46,669 nucleotides of DNA. It comes from an uncultured Carboxylicivirga sp. (GTDB lineage Bacteria; Bacteroidota; Bacteroidia; Bacteroidales; Marinilabiliaceae). The stretch lies in assembly GCA_947491945.1 (NCBI GenBank), contig CANLLN010000034.1, forward strand, positions 1-46,669, given 5' to 3'. Shown here in pieces: positions 19,385 to 28,612 of this stretch. The translations under genes and the position numbers were made by a program. The notes below the pieces were generated by a model that saw only the letters and a program-made list of their open reading frames with translations, made no database searches and was not told the DNA's origin. Numbering within the stretch: the stretch's first letter is position 1; the number at the start of each line of letters is the position of its first letter.

Positions 19385-19879
19385 ATGGGATTTTTAACAC
19401 CAGATCCTGGCTTGGTATTTTGGTCTGCCATTACCTTTGGGCTATTGGTTTTTATCCTAAAACGCTATGCCTGGAAACCGATATTGCACGCCGTTAAGTC
19501 GCGCGAGGAAACCATTGAGTATGCGCTGGCAGCTGCCGAAAAGGCCAAAGCGGAGGTGGAGGACATAAAAGCCACCAAGGTAGCGATTATGAACGAAGCC
19601 AAGGTAGAGCGCGAAGCCCTGATAAAACAAGCACGGGAATTAAAACAAACAATGTTGCAGGATGCAAAGAACAAAGCACAGGAGGAAGCAGATAAGATCA
19701 TTACCACTGCCCGCCTTCAGATCAAGCGCGAGAAAGATGAAGCCATCCTTCAACTGAAAGAAAAAGTAGCTGAGTTTTCGGTGGACATTGCCGGCAAACT
19801 GCTGGAAGAAGAGTTAAAGGCAAGCGATAAGCAGCAGGCCATTATTGATAAATACTTGCACGAGGTTAACTTTAATTAA
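19385..19879 (+). CDS. atpF: ATP synthase F0 subunit b
   Basis: A 164-residue stator subunit. An N-terminal membrane helix (LVFWSAITFGLLVFILKRYAW, about 10-30) is followed by a long, charged coiled coil (Ala/Glu/Lys-rich, about 35-145) that dimerises and reaches to the F1 head and delta. The length is typical for b. It lies between atpE and atpH on the same strand; the 71-nt gap to atpH is the longest in the run and contains no clear terminator. Confidence 0.93.
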   Translation: MGFLTPDPGLVFWSAITFGLLVFILKRYAWKPILHAVKSREETIEYALAAAEKAKAEVEDIKATKVAIMNEAKVEREALIKQARELKQTMLQDAKNKAQEEADKIITTARLQIKREKDEAILQLKEKVAEFSVDIAGKLLEEELKASDKQQAIIDKYLHEVNFN

Positions 19880-19950
19880 GTCAGGTAATACATCAGGGAA
19901 GCTTTAATCCTTTTGAATAAGGGAGTTAAAACAATTGCTAACATAAACAA

Positions 19951-20487
19951 ATGAACAGAAGTTTAATAGCCAACCGATACGCCAAAGCGCTTTTTATGCT
20001 CGCCCAGGAGCAGCAGGTGCTTGATGACGTGTATCAGGATATGAAGTTACTACTAAACTACTGTAAGGAAGCCGAGGGGTTTATTGAATTATTGTATAGT
20101 CCTGTAATTAAACCTGGACAAAAGAGAAAGGCCTTTCACTCGGTGTTAGACGGGGCTATTTCTATCAATTCACGGAATCTGGTGGATTTGCTCATTACCA
20201 ACAAACGCGAGGTTTTGCTCGAAGATATCAGCAGGCAGGTCGTAGAACTTTATAAAAGTGATAAAGGCATTAAAACAGTTACCGTGTTTACGGCTATCGC
20301 ATTGAACGATTCACAGTTTCAGGCGCTAAAGCAATTCCTGCATGACCATTTAAGGGCATCTATTGAATTAACTATAAAAGTGAAGCCTGAACTACTAGGC
20401 GGTTTCATTCTTATGGTAGATGGTAAGATGGCCGATGCAAGCATGAGTTCAAAACTGAAAAAAATAAAAAGGCAATTGCTGAGTTAA
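19951..20487 (+). CDS. atpH: ATP synthase F1 subunit delta
   Basis: A 178-residue subunit that links the stator b dimer to the alpha3beta3 head. Typical features are MNRSLIANRYAKALFMLAQE at the start and the C-terminal GGFILMVDGKMADASMSSKLKKIK signature. The helical N-terminal domain covers about residues 1-105. The gene is 21 nt before atpA. The length is normal. Confidence 0.93.
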   Translation: MNRSLIANRYAKALFMLAQEQQVLDDVYQDMKLLLNYCKEAEGFIELLYSPVIKPGQKRKAFHSVLDGAISINSRNLVDLLITNKREVLLEDISRQVVELYKSDKGIKTVTVFTAIALNDSQFQALKQFLHDHLRASIELTIKVKPELLGGFILMVDGKMADASMSSKLKKIKRQLLS

Positions 20488-20508
20488 ACACATTAAATTG
20501 AATTTCGC

Positions 20509-22092
20509 ATGGATACCATAAAACCCGCTGAAGTATCGGATTTATTAAAAAAGCAGATCGCCGGCTTCCAAACAGCCACCGACCTTGAGGAGGTGGGCAC
20601 CGTGTTGCAAGTAGGCGATGGCATAGCCCGCGTATTTGGCCTTACCAATGTGAAGTCTAACGAACTGGTGGAACTGGAGTCGTGTATGGGGGTGGTGCTT
20701 AACCTGGAGCAGGACAATGTTGGAGTTGTGCTTTTTGGCAGTGCACAGGCCGTTAAAGAGGGTGACCTGGTAAAACGAACCGGACGCATTGCCTCCATCA
20801 ATGTGGGAGAAGGGCTTGTTGGCCGGGTGATCAATGCAATTGGTGAGCCCATCGACGGAAAAGGTCCCATACAAGGTTCTGTCTTTGAAATGCCCCTGGA
20901 ACGCAAAGCCCCACAGGTAATCTATCGTCAGCCGGTTAAAGAACCTTTGCAAACAGGGCTGCTGGCTATTGATGCCATGACACCCATAGGCCGTGGTCAG
21001 CGAGAATTGATTATTGGGGATCGTCAAACGGGCAAAACAGCAATTGCCATCGACACCATTATTAATCAACGCTCGTTCTACGAGGAGGGAAAGCCGGTTT
21101 TTTGTATATATGTGGCCGTGGGACAGAAAGGAAGTACGGTAGCTCAAATCGTAAACACTTTGCAGAAGCATGGCGCCATGGAATATACCACTGTGGTATC
21201 TGCACCAGCTGCCGACCCTTCGGCCATGCAATTCTATGCACCCTTCTCGGGCACTGCCATAGGTGAGTACTTTCGTGACACAGGGCGCGCCGCTCTCATC
21301 GTTTATGATGACCTTTCCAAACAGGCCGTTTCTTACCGCGAAGTAAGCCTTTTACTGCGTCGGCCCCCTGGGCGCGAAGCCTATCCGGGTGATGTTTTCT
21401 ATCTGCACAGCCGCCTACTGGAGCGAGCAGCTAAAATTATTGAGTCAGATGAGATTGCTGCACACATGAACGACCTTCCTGAATCGCTGCATGGTCATGT
21501 AAAAGGGGGAGGGTCACTAACAGCATTGCCCATTATTGAAACACAGGCAGGCGATGTATCGGCCTACATACCCACCAATGTAATCTCCATTACCGACGGT
21601 CAGATATTCCTTGAGAGTGACCTCTTTAACGCAGGTGTGCGACCAGCTATTAACGTTGGTATCTCTGTATCGCGCGTTGGCGGAAGTGCACAGATCAAAC
21701 CCATGAAAAAAGTGGCGGGCACCCTCAAGCTTGATCAGGCTCAATACCGCGAATTGGAGGCCTTTGCCAAATTTGGTTCTGACCTGGATCCGGCCACCAT
21801 GCTGGTGCTTGACAAGGGCCGTAAGAATGTGGAGTTACTGAAGCAGCAACAGTACCATCCCATAAAAGTAGAAGAACAGGTAGCATTAATCTACTGTGGT
21901 ACCAAAGGACTATTGAAGGATGTACCGATAAGTGCAGTGAAAGAATGGAAAAAAGAATTTATCGAAAGACTCGAGCTGCATCACCCCGACTTGTTGCAGT
22001 CCATCAAAAACGGCACTTATAACGATGATGTAACCACCAAGCTAGAGGCAATTGCCAGTGATATTGCCCATAAATACCTAAGTGAAGAATAG
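20509..22092 (+). CDS. atpA: ATP synthase F1 subunit alpha
   Basis: A 527-residue non-catalytic nucleotide-binding subunit. The P-loop is [11 protein letters not shown], preceded by the beta-barrel N-terminal domain ([14 protein letters not shown]). The family signature [17 protein letters not shown], including the arginine finger Arg of SVSRVGG that reaches into the catalytic site of the beta subunit, is present. Full length with no gaps. The beta subunit that must partner it is not in the window. Confidence 0.97.
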   Translation: MDTIKPAEVSDLLKKQIAGFQTATDLEEVGTVLQVGDGIARVFGLTNVKSNELVELESCMGVVLNLEQDNVGVVLFGSAQAVKEGDLVKRTGRIASINVGEGLVGRVINAIGEPIDGKGPIQGSVFEMPLERKAPQVIYRQPVKEPLQTGLLAIDAMTPIGRGQRELIIGDRQTGKTAIAIDTIINQRSFYEEGKPVFCIYVAVGQKGSTVAQIVNTLQKHGAMEYTTVVSAPAADPSAMQFYAPFSGTAIGEYFRDTGRAALIVYDDLSKQAVSYREVSLLLRRPPGREAYPGDVFYLHSRLLERAAKIIESDEIAAHMNDLPESLHGHVKGGGSLTALPIIETQAGDVSAYIPTNVISITDGQIFLESDLFNAGVRPAINVGISVSRVGGSAQIKPMKKVAGTLKLDQAQYRELEAFAKFGSDLDPATMLVLDKGRKNVELLKQQQYHPIKVEEQVALIYCGTKGLLKDVPISAVKEWKKEFIERLELHHPDLLQSIKNGTYNDDVTTKLEAIASDIAHKYLSEE

Positions 22093-22098
22093 ACCATT

Positions 22099-22980
22099 AT
22101 GCCAAGCTTAAAGGACATACGTATTCGGATTAACTCGGTAAAGACGACACGACAGGTTACCAGTGCCATGAAAATGGTATCGGCAGCCAAGTTTAAGAAA
22201 GCTCAGGACGACATTTCCCACATACGTCCTTTTGTAGATCGTTTGGCCGGCATTATCTATAAACTATCCGGCGCACTCGAAGATAACTTTGAGGTGATCT
22301 GGTCAAAAGTACGTCCACCTCATAACATTCTCATTGTGCCCATTGCATCTAACCGTGGCCTGTGCGGCGCTTTCAATACCAATGTAATTAAAGAAGTAGA
22401 AAGGCTCTGTAAAGTGAATTTCAGGGCACAGAATACTCTTGGCAAAGTAGATATATTGGCCATTGGCAAGCAAGTACAAAAGGTATTGAAACAAAGAGGC
22501 TACAGGGTCATACAAGATCATAACGAAGTTTATACGCATCTTAACTTTGATAAGGTGATTGACATAGCAAGTGAGCTTATGAACGCCTTTGCCACCGAGA
22601 AATACGACCGCATCGTGCTCGTATACAACGAGTACAAGAATGCCGCTGTGCAAATTATGCGCTCTGAGCAATTCCTGCCCATGGAATTGCCCAATGCCGA
22701 GGAGGCCCAGATCCTTTCTAGCGACTACATAATTGAACCAGACGTACCCACTTTTATTAAGCGTGTAATTCCCGATGCTCTTAAAACCATGTTTTACCGC
22801 GTTATTCTCGAATCGCTGGCCTCAGAGCATGGCGCCCGCATGACCTCCATGCACAAAGCCACCGATAATGCTACCGAAATGCTGGGTGAATTACAGCTAC
22901 AGTATAATAAAGCACGTCAGGGAGCCATCACCACCGAGATACTGGAAATAGTTGGTGGCGCCGAAGCGCTGAAAAAATAG
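22099..22980 (+). CDS. atpG: ATP synthase F1 subunit gamma
   Basis: A 293-residue central shaft subunit. The N-terminal helix MPSLKDIRIRINSVKTTRQVTSAMKMVSAAKFKKAQ and the C-terminal helix MHKATDNATEMLGELQLQYNKARQGAITTEILEIVGGAEAL form the coiled coil, and the central Rossmann-like domain has the SNRGLCGAFNTN motif. It is 6 nt after atpA and ends the run, 11 nt before the convergent outer-membrane barrel gene stop. Confidence 0.97.
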   Translation: MPSLKDIRIRINSVKTTRQVTSAMKMVSAAKFKKAQDDISHIRPFVDRLAGIIYKLSGALEDNFEVIWSKVRPPHNILIVPIASNRGLCGAFNTNVIKEVERLCKVNFRAQNTLGKVDILAIGKQVQKVLKQRGYRVIQDHNEVYTHLNFDKVIDIASELMNAFATEKYDRIVLVYNEYKNAAVQIMRSEQFLPMELPNAEEAQILSSDYIIEPDVPTFIKRVIPDALKTMFYRVILESLASEHGARMTSMHKATDNATEMLGELQLQYNKARQGAITTEILEIVGGAEALKK

Positions 22981-22991
22981 GCAAGGGCTTA

Positions 22992-23900
22992 TCAAAGTTG
23001 CCATCCTAAGCCAACCGTAAGCACGGCACTAAAATTTTTGGCCGATGAATTAAATCCGTAGTAATTGCCGGACTGAATACCCTTCTTATAACCATTGAGC
23101 GAAGGGGACATGGTGGTTTTATAGTCATTGTTGTACACAGCATCCAAAGACCGTAAACCGAAACTTAGGAGTAAATCCACATTCAGAAAGAGCCTGGAAG
23201 AGAGAGCTTGATTGAAACCGGCACCCGCAACAAGGCCGTAATCCCATTGCTGAGTTTGTTCATTTACAAAATAGTCTTCATTAACAACCATTGCATAACT
23301 GGCATCAATAGGTTGATCTTGCACATACTGATAATCGTCTCCCGTTAAAAAATTGCTTCGAACAGCACCTTCCATATCAATATCTACACGATTGTTGAGC
23401 AGGTAGGCCAAATAAGCACCACCCTGTACATAAAATCGATTGTCTGCGGTGATGTACTTACGCACTGCCATCGGTAATACGAGATAATGATTACTCACCT
23501 CCATTGTATGGTGCTCTTGCATCATCCACATAGGCTCCGCATCTGTGTGAACTTCTTCATAAACGTTATCCAGGGCAATTCCCTTCCCTTCATAGTTCAG
23601 AGACAGTGATAAAGACCATGTGGGCTTGAAATAATGTTCGATACCCAGGCCCACCACAAAATCGTATCGCATATCCTTCAAAAAACGAGGCTCATACTGC
23701 CATTCGTCATAAACAGAAAAAGGTATCAACACATAGTTATAGGAGGGACTAATAAGCTTGTGTGGCGCCTCTGCATTTATAAAGTTGGCCGCGCCCACAC
23801 CAGCATGCACGGACAAAAGGGTTTTTCGACCCTCATTTGTTTGGGCGAACAAGCCGTTAAAAACGAATAAATACAGCCCGATAAGGTATATATTTCTCAT
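22992..23900 (-). CDS. Outer-membrane beta-barrel protein
   Basis: A 302-residue protein starting at the Met of a signal peptide (MRNIYLIGLYLFVFNGLFAQ); the longer frame adds 12 residues before it. The mature protein is rich in alternating hydrophobic/aromatic strands separated by polar loops (KPTWSLSLSLNYEGKG, HYLVLPMAVRKYIT, FYVQGGAYLAYLL, LFLNVDLLLSFGLRS) and ends with FSAVLTVGLGWQL, an aromatic-terminated final strand. This is the PorT/OmpW-like small barrel type of Bacteroidota. No specific function can be assigned. It converges with atpG and is followed upstream by a 210-bp spacer to hppA. Confidence 0.8.
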   Translation of the reverse strand: MRNIYLIGLYLFVFNGLFAQTNEGRKTLLSVHAGVGAANFINAEAPHKLISPSYNYVLIPFSVYDEWQYEPRFLKDMRYDFVVGLGIEHYFKPTWSLSLSLNYEGKGIALDNVYEEVHTDAEPMWMMQEHHTMEVSNHYLVLPMAVRKYITADNRFYVQGGAYLAYLLNNRVDIDMEGAVRSNFLTGDDYQYVQDQPIDASYAMVVNEDYFVNEQTQQWDYGLVAGAGFNQALSSRLFLNVDLLLSFGLRSLDAVYNNDYKTTMSPSLNGYKKGIQSGNYYGFNSSAKNFSAVLTVGLGWQL

Positions 23901-24039
23901 ATATAAAGTACAATTAGTAGAATTTGAAGGTTCCATATTATTAAACTCTTTACGGAACCGTTCTTATAAATGCCTTGTAAGAGAGAAGCGTTACATAAAG
24001 CTCTACCAGGCAGGATTTGAGAAAAAAAGTAAAGATAGG

Positions 24040-24069
24040 AGAGAGATGTTGAAACCGAAACATCTCTCT
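24040..24069. terminator. Inverted repeat, possible terminator of hppA
   Basis: An 11-bp perfect inverted repeat (AGAGAGATGTT and its complement) with an 8-nt loop sits 42 nt past the hppA stop. The minus-strand downstream T run starts only about 10 nt after the stem, so it is a weaker intrinsic terminator or an mRNA 3'-end stabiliser. Confidence 0.5.
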
Positions 24070-24110
24070 GCCTAATGAAAAAGATTAAAATAAAGCCAAT
24101 TAAACCCAGC

Positions 24111-26369
24111 TTAAAACAGCGAGTAAATCACCGTCAGGCCAGACATAACCACAGAAACCATAGTCATTAATTTGATAAGGATATTCAGAGATGGGCCTGA
24201 AGTATCTTTGAAGGGATCACCCACCGTGTCGCCCACAACACCGGCCTTATGGGCTTCGCTGCCCTTACCTCCATAATGTCCTTTCTCAATGTATTTCTTG
24301 GCATTGTCCCAGGCACCACCTGAATTATTAAGCATCACCGCCAGGGTAAAGCCGGTTACCAAGCCGCCCATGAGCAAGCCGATCACCCCGGCAACACCAA
24401 ATACAATACCTACGATGATAGGAACAGCAATGGCCAGGATAGAAGGCAACATCATTTCGCGTTGGGCTCCTTTGGTTGAAATGGCCACGCACTTGGCATA
24501 CTCGGGCTTACTTGTCCCCTCCAGGATACCGGGTATCTCCTTAAACTGACGACGCACCTCATCCACCATGGCACCGGCTGCACGTCCTACCGCCTTCATG
24601 GTCATGGCACAGAACAAGAAGGCCATCATGGCACCGATAAACAAACCTGCCAGCATTAGTGGATTAAACACATTCAACTCATAATAATCAACAAAGTTCT
24701 GAATGGTAGCCTTGGTTAAACTCTCAGCACCTGTCACCGCAATAAAATGATCTCCCAGCTCCGGTACTTTTTTCAGCCATATACGCACTTCCTCCATATA
24801 AGCTACCAGCAGTGCCATAGCGGTTAATGCGGCCGATCCTATGGCAAAGCCCTTACCTGTGGCAGCTGTGGTATTACCCAACATATCGAGAGCATCGGTG
24901 CGCTCACGCACTTCCTTGGGCAATTCGGCCATCTCAGCATTACCGCCGGCATTATCAGCAATGGGTCCAAAGGCATCAGTGGCCAGGGTGATACCCAACG
25001 TTGAGAGCATACCCACTGCGGCAAAGCCAATACCGTACACCCCTTCACTAAAATTGGTGAAGCCCCCGGCAAAACCAAAAGCAGCAATGATACCCGCCAC
25101 AATAGTTACCACAGGAATCCAGGTGGAATACATACCCACGGCCACGCCATCAATAATGGTGGTTGCAGGTCCTTGAAGTGCCTGTTTGGCAATGCCCTGT
25201 GTGGGTTTATAGCCATCGGATGTATAATATTCAGTGCCTTGCCCAATGATGATACCCGCCAGCAGACCGGCCACCACCGCACCAAAAATACCCCATCCAA
25301 ACCAACCAAGATAGGCCATTGCAGCAATGGCTACGAGGATTAATACAGATGAACCAGCCGTACCTACCAGCAGCGAATTTAATAGATTCTTTGCCGAAGC
25401 ATCTTCACGGGTACGTACCATAAATACACCTAAAATGGAGAAGATAATGCCTATAGCGGCTACAATCATCGGGGCGATAATGGTTTTTTCATTAAAAGCA
25501 CCAGAATTCATCGATATAGCAGCACCAAGTGCTGCGGTGGCGAGTATAGAACCACAATAGGACTCATACAGGTCGGCGCCCATACCGGCCACGTCGCCCA
25601 CATTATCACCCACATTATCGGCTATGGTTGCCGGGTTACGTGGATCATCCTCGGGGATACCTGCTTCTACTTTCCCAACTAAATCGGCACCCACATCAGC
25701 TGCTTTGGTATAAATACCTCCGCCCACACGGGCAAACAAAGCCTGTGTGGAAGCTCCCATACCGAAAGTAAGCATGGTGGTGGTGATATGTACCATCTTG
25801 GCATGTGTCCAGTCTGCATTATTCACAAAATCGGCAGACCAGGCACCCATTAATTGCACCTCCTCGGCAATTGCAAGTCCCAATCCAAAAATGTTATGAT
25901 CATAAATATGGTTTAACAGGTAGTACCATAGCGCTATATCAATCAGCCCAAAGCCCACTACGACAAGCCCCATGACAGCGCCACTGCGAAAGGCAACTTT
26001 CAAACCCCGATTGAGTGAAAAAGATGCCCCATGAGCCGTGCGTGCCGAGGCAAAAGTGGCGGTTTTCATCCCCAAAAATCCGCACAAGCCCGAAAAGAAA
26101 CCACCTGTAAGAAAAGCAACCGGCACAAAAGGATTTTGAACACCAATAAAAGCCAGAATGGTAAGGATGATAAACAGAACCAGAAAAACGATGCCTACCA
26201 CCTTGTACTGACGCGAAAGATAGGCCATGGCTCCCTCCCGTACGTGCTGAGCTATCTCTTTCATCCTATCAGTACCTTCTGACTCTTTCATCATGGTTTT
26301 GAAGAAGATCCACGCGAATACCAATGCTAAAACCGAAGCAAACGGTATAAACCAAAAAATTAATTCCAT
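24111..26369 (-). CDS. hppA: Membrane-bound ion-pumping pyrophosphatase
   Basis: A 752-residue protein with about 16 transmembrane helices that couples PPi hydrolysis to ion export. The active-site loop [19 protein letters not shown] and the second acidic motif [18 protein letters not shown] are intact. [10 protein letters not shown] has Ala where potassium-independent enzymes have Lys, so a potassium-dependent enzyme is predicted. The GADLYESY motif with the Glu three residues after Asp is the placement found in sodium-pumping members, so Na+ or mixed Na+/H+ transport is likely (inference). Monocistronic; a candidate -7 box lies about 245 bp upstream. Confidence 0.95.
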   Translation of the reverse strand: MELIFWFIPFASVLALVFAWIFFKTMMKESEGTDRMKEIAQHVREGAMAYLSRQYKVVGIVFLVLFIILTILAFIGVQNPFVPVAFLTGGFFSGLCGFLGMKTATFASARTAHGASFSLNRGLKVAFRSGAVMGLVVVGFGLIDIALWYYLLNHIYDHNIFGLGLAIAEEVQLMGAWSADFVNNADWTHAKMVHITTTMLTFGMGASTQALFARVGGGIYTKAADVGADLVGKVEAGIPEDDPRNPATIADNVGDNVGDVAGMGADLYESYCGSILATAALGAAISMNSGAFNEKTIIAPMIVAAIGIIFSILGVFMVRTREDASAKNLLNSLLVGTAGSSVLILVAIAAMAYLGWFGWGIFGAVVAGLLAGIIIGQGTEYYTSDGYKPTQGIAKQALQGPATTIIDGVAVGMYSTWIPVVTIVAGIIAAFGFAGGFTNFSEGVYGIGFAAVGMLSTLGITLATDAFGPIADNAGGNAEMAELPKEVRERTDALDMLGNTTAATGKGFAIGSAALTAMALLVAYMEEVRIWLKKVPELGDHFIAVTGAESLTKATIQNFVDYYELNVFNPLMLAGLFIGAMMAFLFCAMTMKAVGRAAGAMVDEVRRQFKEIPGILEGTSKPEYAKCVAISTKGAQREMMLPSILAIAVPIIVGIVFGVAGVIGLLMGGLVTGFTLAVMLNNSGGAWDNAKKYIEKGHYGGKGSEAHKAGVVGDTVGDPFKDTSGPSLNILIKLMTMVSVVMSGLTVIYSLF

Positions 26370-26433
26370 AGAAAAGTAGTTATAGTTAGTAAATGAGTTT
26401 GGCTAACAGGAGGATAGGAGTGTAGCCCATTAT

Positions 26434-26461
26434 GTGTGCAAATCATTGTATCAATGCACAC
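26434..26461. promoter_or_regulatory. Inverted repeat in the hppA 5' region
   Basis: GTGTGCA and TGCACAC form a perfect 7-bp dyad with a 14-nt centre, 65 bp upstream of the hppA start. It could be an operator or a leader hairpin. The rest of the 26370-26684 gap holds only the possible -7 box at 26614. Confidence 0.3.
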
Positions 26462-26613
26462 GCTGCCTGGCAAGTTTAAAAATGACTGTTTCTTAGGAAT
26501 GAAATGATTCATGCGCCAGCGATTTCAGGAGATACTCCTATTCATCTTTCTCACACAATGACTGCCCCACACTCACAAGATAGTGATTTTAAGCAGCCTG
26601 ATAAACGATTCCG

Positions 26614-26621
26614 CAAAAATA
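26614..26621 (-). promoter_or_regulatory. Putative -7 box for hppA
   Basis: Minus-strand TATTTTTG fits TAnnTTTG. It would give hppA a 5' leader of about 240 nt that contains the 26434-26461 dyad. A good -33 element is not visible. Confidence 0.3.
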
Positions 26622-26684
26622 TTAAGATAGGAACACATCTTCACATAGGTTGAGGCCACTATTAAAAAGAGGCCGCTGGCCTAC

Positions 26685-26987
26685 TCAGCGTGTTTTATTA
26701 CGGATAAGTCTAAGACTGCCAAAACCGGAAATAATAGCCATGTAAAAACCAAAATCGTACCACCAACCGGTATTAAAGGATTCGTAAAGCGTAATATCCT
26801 TATTAAAAATACTGAGTACAAGAGATATTGGTGCGATCCAACCATGCCAGATACCCGTGAAAAAACCCGCCGGATATTCGGGAGAATAATTACCACCACC
26901 TGGCAGACAAGCAGTACATAACATTAAGACGCCCAACAAAGCAAATACTATTCTGTATTTTATTTCCTTCTTCATAATCTCATTCAT
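26685..26987 (-). CDS. Small lipoprotein-like membrane protein
   Basis: A 100-residue protein. MKKEIKYRIVFALLGVLMLCTAC (Met5 is an equally good start) is a lipoprotein-like signal with a TAC lipobox and Cys at about 27, then a Gly/Pro/Tyr segment and two further hydrophobic helices (GWIAPISLVLSIFN and WWYDFGFYMAIISGFGSL). The family appears as an uncharacterised membrane protein in many bacteria. Whether the Cys is lipidated or simply sits at the end of a first helix cannot be told. It is a single gene on the minus strand upstream of the tRNA. Confidence 0.7.
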   Translation of the reverse strand: MNEIMKKEIKYRIVFALLGVLMLCTACLPGGGNYSPEYPAGFFTGIWHGWIAPISLVLSIFNKDITLYESFNTGWWYDFGFYMAIISGFGSLRLIRNKTR

Positions 26988-27084
26988 TTATCGTAGCCAT
27001 CTAAATTACAGAAGACTAATGATAATTACAATGCGTAAGCCCACTGAGAGCTTAGCAAAACACAATAAAATATTGAATAATCTA

Positions 27085-27115
27085 TTTGATAATAAAAAAT
27101 TCTTAACTATTTTTG
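27085..27115 (+). promoter_or_regulatory. tRNA promoter of the Bacteroidota type
   Basis: TTTG at 27085-27088 and TATTTTTG at 27108-27115, separated by 19 bp, match both elements of the Bacteroidota primary-sigma consensus. The tRNA begins 35 bp downstream of the -7 box, which leaves a short 5' leader for RNase P removal. Confidence 0.8.
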
Positions 27116-27149
27116 CATCCGCTGAAAAGGTATAACACCTTATAAAGCC

Positions 27150-27223
27150 GGGCCTATAGCTCAGTTGGTTAGAGCACCTGACTCATAATCAGGGGGTCCC
27201 TGGTTCAAGCCCAGGTGGGCCCA
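27150..27223 (+). tRNA. tRNA with anticodon CAU (elongator Met or Ile2)
   Basis: A 74-nt cloverleaf. The acceptor stem GGGCCTA pairs with TGGGCCC, the D arm has AGCTCAGTTGG, the anticodon stem CTGA/TCAG encloses a loop with CAT at 27184-27186, and the T arm is GGTTCAAGC. Discriminator base A at 27223; CCA is not encoded. CAU can read Met or, after lysidine modification, the Ile codon AUA; the initiator form is excluded by the paired first acceptor base and D-arm shape, but Met versus Ile2 was not resolved. It marks the left edge of the accessory region. Confidence 0.95.
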
Positions 27224-27236
27224 CTTCATTATCAAG

Positions 27237-27268
27237 AGGTTACAGTCGAAAGATTGTAACCTTTTTTT
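27237..27268 (+). terminator. Rho-independent terminator after the tRNA
   Basis: AGGTTACA pairs perfectly with TGTAACCT around a 10-nt loop and is followed by seven T. It lies 14 nt past the tRNA 3' end. Confidence 0.85.
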
Positions 27269-27269
27269 G

Positions 27270-27291
27270 ATTTGCACTTAATTTGCACTTA
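27270..27291. repeat. Tandem 11-bp direct repeat beside the tRNA
   Basis: ATTTGCACTTA occurs twice in a row directly after the tRNA terminator. Short tandem repeats next to a tRNA 3' end can be arm-type binding sites of a tyrosine integrase or relics of an attachment site; no integrase gene is visible, so the role is a guess. Confidence 0.4.
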
Positions 27292-28212
27292 ACACTTGTA
27301 AGTGTCAGATTTAATGAAATTTAACACAATTTGGGTGCATTTGAAACACCTTTTTGAGGTATTTTCCTACATTTATTTCTGCCAATAGACAGAGCTCCCT
27401 CACAAAAGAAAATAACAGGGCGAATGCCGTGTTGTAATTGTCTCTTTATATTGTTTCTGCCGTATAGTGTATCGCTCCTCCGAAAGAATGAAGAATAGAA
27501 CTTTCGCTCACTGCAAGGTCGACATGTTTGGATGGCGTTCATCTACCCTTGCGGGAGAAGAAAGGGCTATTAATTTTAGAAGGAGGAGGGAGAAATGGGC
27601 GGTAGAAATTTGATAGTTTTATACCCTCTTTTTGCTAGAAGATAATTTTTAATTGTTTACGTTAGTTTTTTGAAAAATGACGTCCAGATTCAGAAAATCA
27701 TACAATTTGAATTGATTTGTAGTGTTTTGCTTATTGTTTAGTAATAAGCGTGTTGGTAATTTAATGAGGTAAAATAACACTCATAAACTACCCATATGAA
27801 ACTCAAAGAATTATTTAAAAGCCATGCCTTTTTATACATGCTTCAGCAAAGATGTGACCGGTCATGGTTTGACGCAAAAGCGTTCGGCATAAACGCGCCA
27901 AAATCAATCAAAGACATTTTCTTTCCCATCGCACAGGCCCGACAGCAAATAGCTTGGTATTATTGCGTGCCGCAAAATACAAGTCCTTTGCTCTGTCCGC
28001 TCAAAATCTATTTGAATTGATTTCTCTTCCCAGCGCACGAGGCTTTTTATTCCGCTTCCTTTTGCCAAACCATGACCTTTAAATATGGGTGGCTTACGCA
28101 TGTAAAAAGGCCTCAGTATATGCAAATGAAGATGTAAAATTCAATTTTAAGACAAGCGAATTTATTGTGAGCTATTAAGGTTGGTCTCTTAAGCGAAGCT
28201 ATTAGCAAGTTT
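27292..28212. other. Degenerate accessory region without a convincing gene
   Basis: About 900 bp between the tRNA and the mobilization genes. Only short open frames occur: one on the plus strand at 27796-28020 (74 residues, MKLKELFKSHAFLYML at the start) and one on the minus strand at 27321-27542. Neither has a recognisable domain, and both have the mixed, low-complexity look of chance frames or decayed genes. The right part (28140-28235) holds short inverted repeats in front of the MobC-like gene. Confidence 0.5.
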
Positions 28213-28214
28213 AT

Positions 28215-28233
28215 GTTTTGGTGCGACCAAAAC
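28215..28233. other. Candidate transfer origin (oriT) inverted repeat
   Basis: GTTTTGGT, a 3-nt centre and ACCAAAAC form a perfect 8-bp dyad just upstream of the likely start of the MobC-like gene. Small Bacteroidota mobilizable elements keep an oriT with short inverted repeats at this position. The nick site was not identified. Confidence 0.4.
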
Positions 28234-28266
28234 CCTGAAAAGCATCCCGTTGGTCTAAATAAAGCA

Positions 28267-28611
28267 ATGCAAAAAATGATGAATAAAGGTGGACGTCCTC
28301 GTTTAAGCGCTTCTCAAAAGAAGAAGTACAAAGTGGATGTGAAAATGTCCACAGAGGATTACTACACCTTAAAGTCAAAGGCCCGATTAGCAGGCATGAC
28401 CAACAGCGAGTACATGCGACAATGTATTCATACTAGTTCAGTCAAAGAGAGACTTAACCCTGAGCATCAAGCGCTCATTCGTCAACTTTGCGGAATGGCC
28501 AATAATCTGAATCAAATAGCCAGAAAGGCTAATGCTGTTGGTTACGATAATGCCAGGACTGAATACTTGGACCTGGCCGAACAGATAGACCAACTGTTAA
28601 ACCAACTCTAG
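28267..28611 (+). CDS. mobC: MobC-like mobilization accessory protein
   Basis: A 114-residue DNA-binding relaxosome protein. The sequence runs NKGGRPRLSASQKKKYKVDVKMSTEDYYTLKSKARLAGMTNSEYMRQCI, the ribbon-helix-helix type common to Bacteroidota mobilization proteins, then an IRQLCGMANNLNQIARKAN helix, the bacterial mobilization signature. I chose ATG 28267; ATGs at 28276 and 28279 are nearly as good, and an upstream frame from 28213 would overlap the candidate oriT. The relaxase gene starts 1 nt after the stop, so both are cotranscribed. Confidence 0.85.
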   Translation: MQKMMNKGGRPRLSASQKKKYKVDVKMSTEDYYTLKSKARLAGMTNSEYMRQCIHTSSVKERLNPEHQALIRQLCGMANNLNQIARKANAVGYDNARTEYLDLAEQIDQLLNQL

Positions 28612-28612
28612 C

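Noticed and set aside
20545-21231. Long minus-strand frame opposite atpA
   Set aside because: Shadow of the highly conserved atpA coding sequence.
27321-27542. Minus-strand frame as an integrase remnant
   Set aside because: Only a vague resemblance to the start of tyrosine integrases; no conserved catalytic residues and no length to support it.
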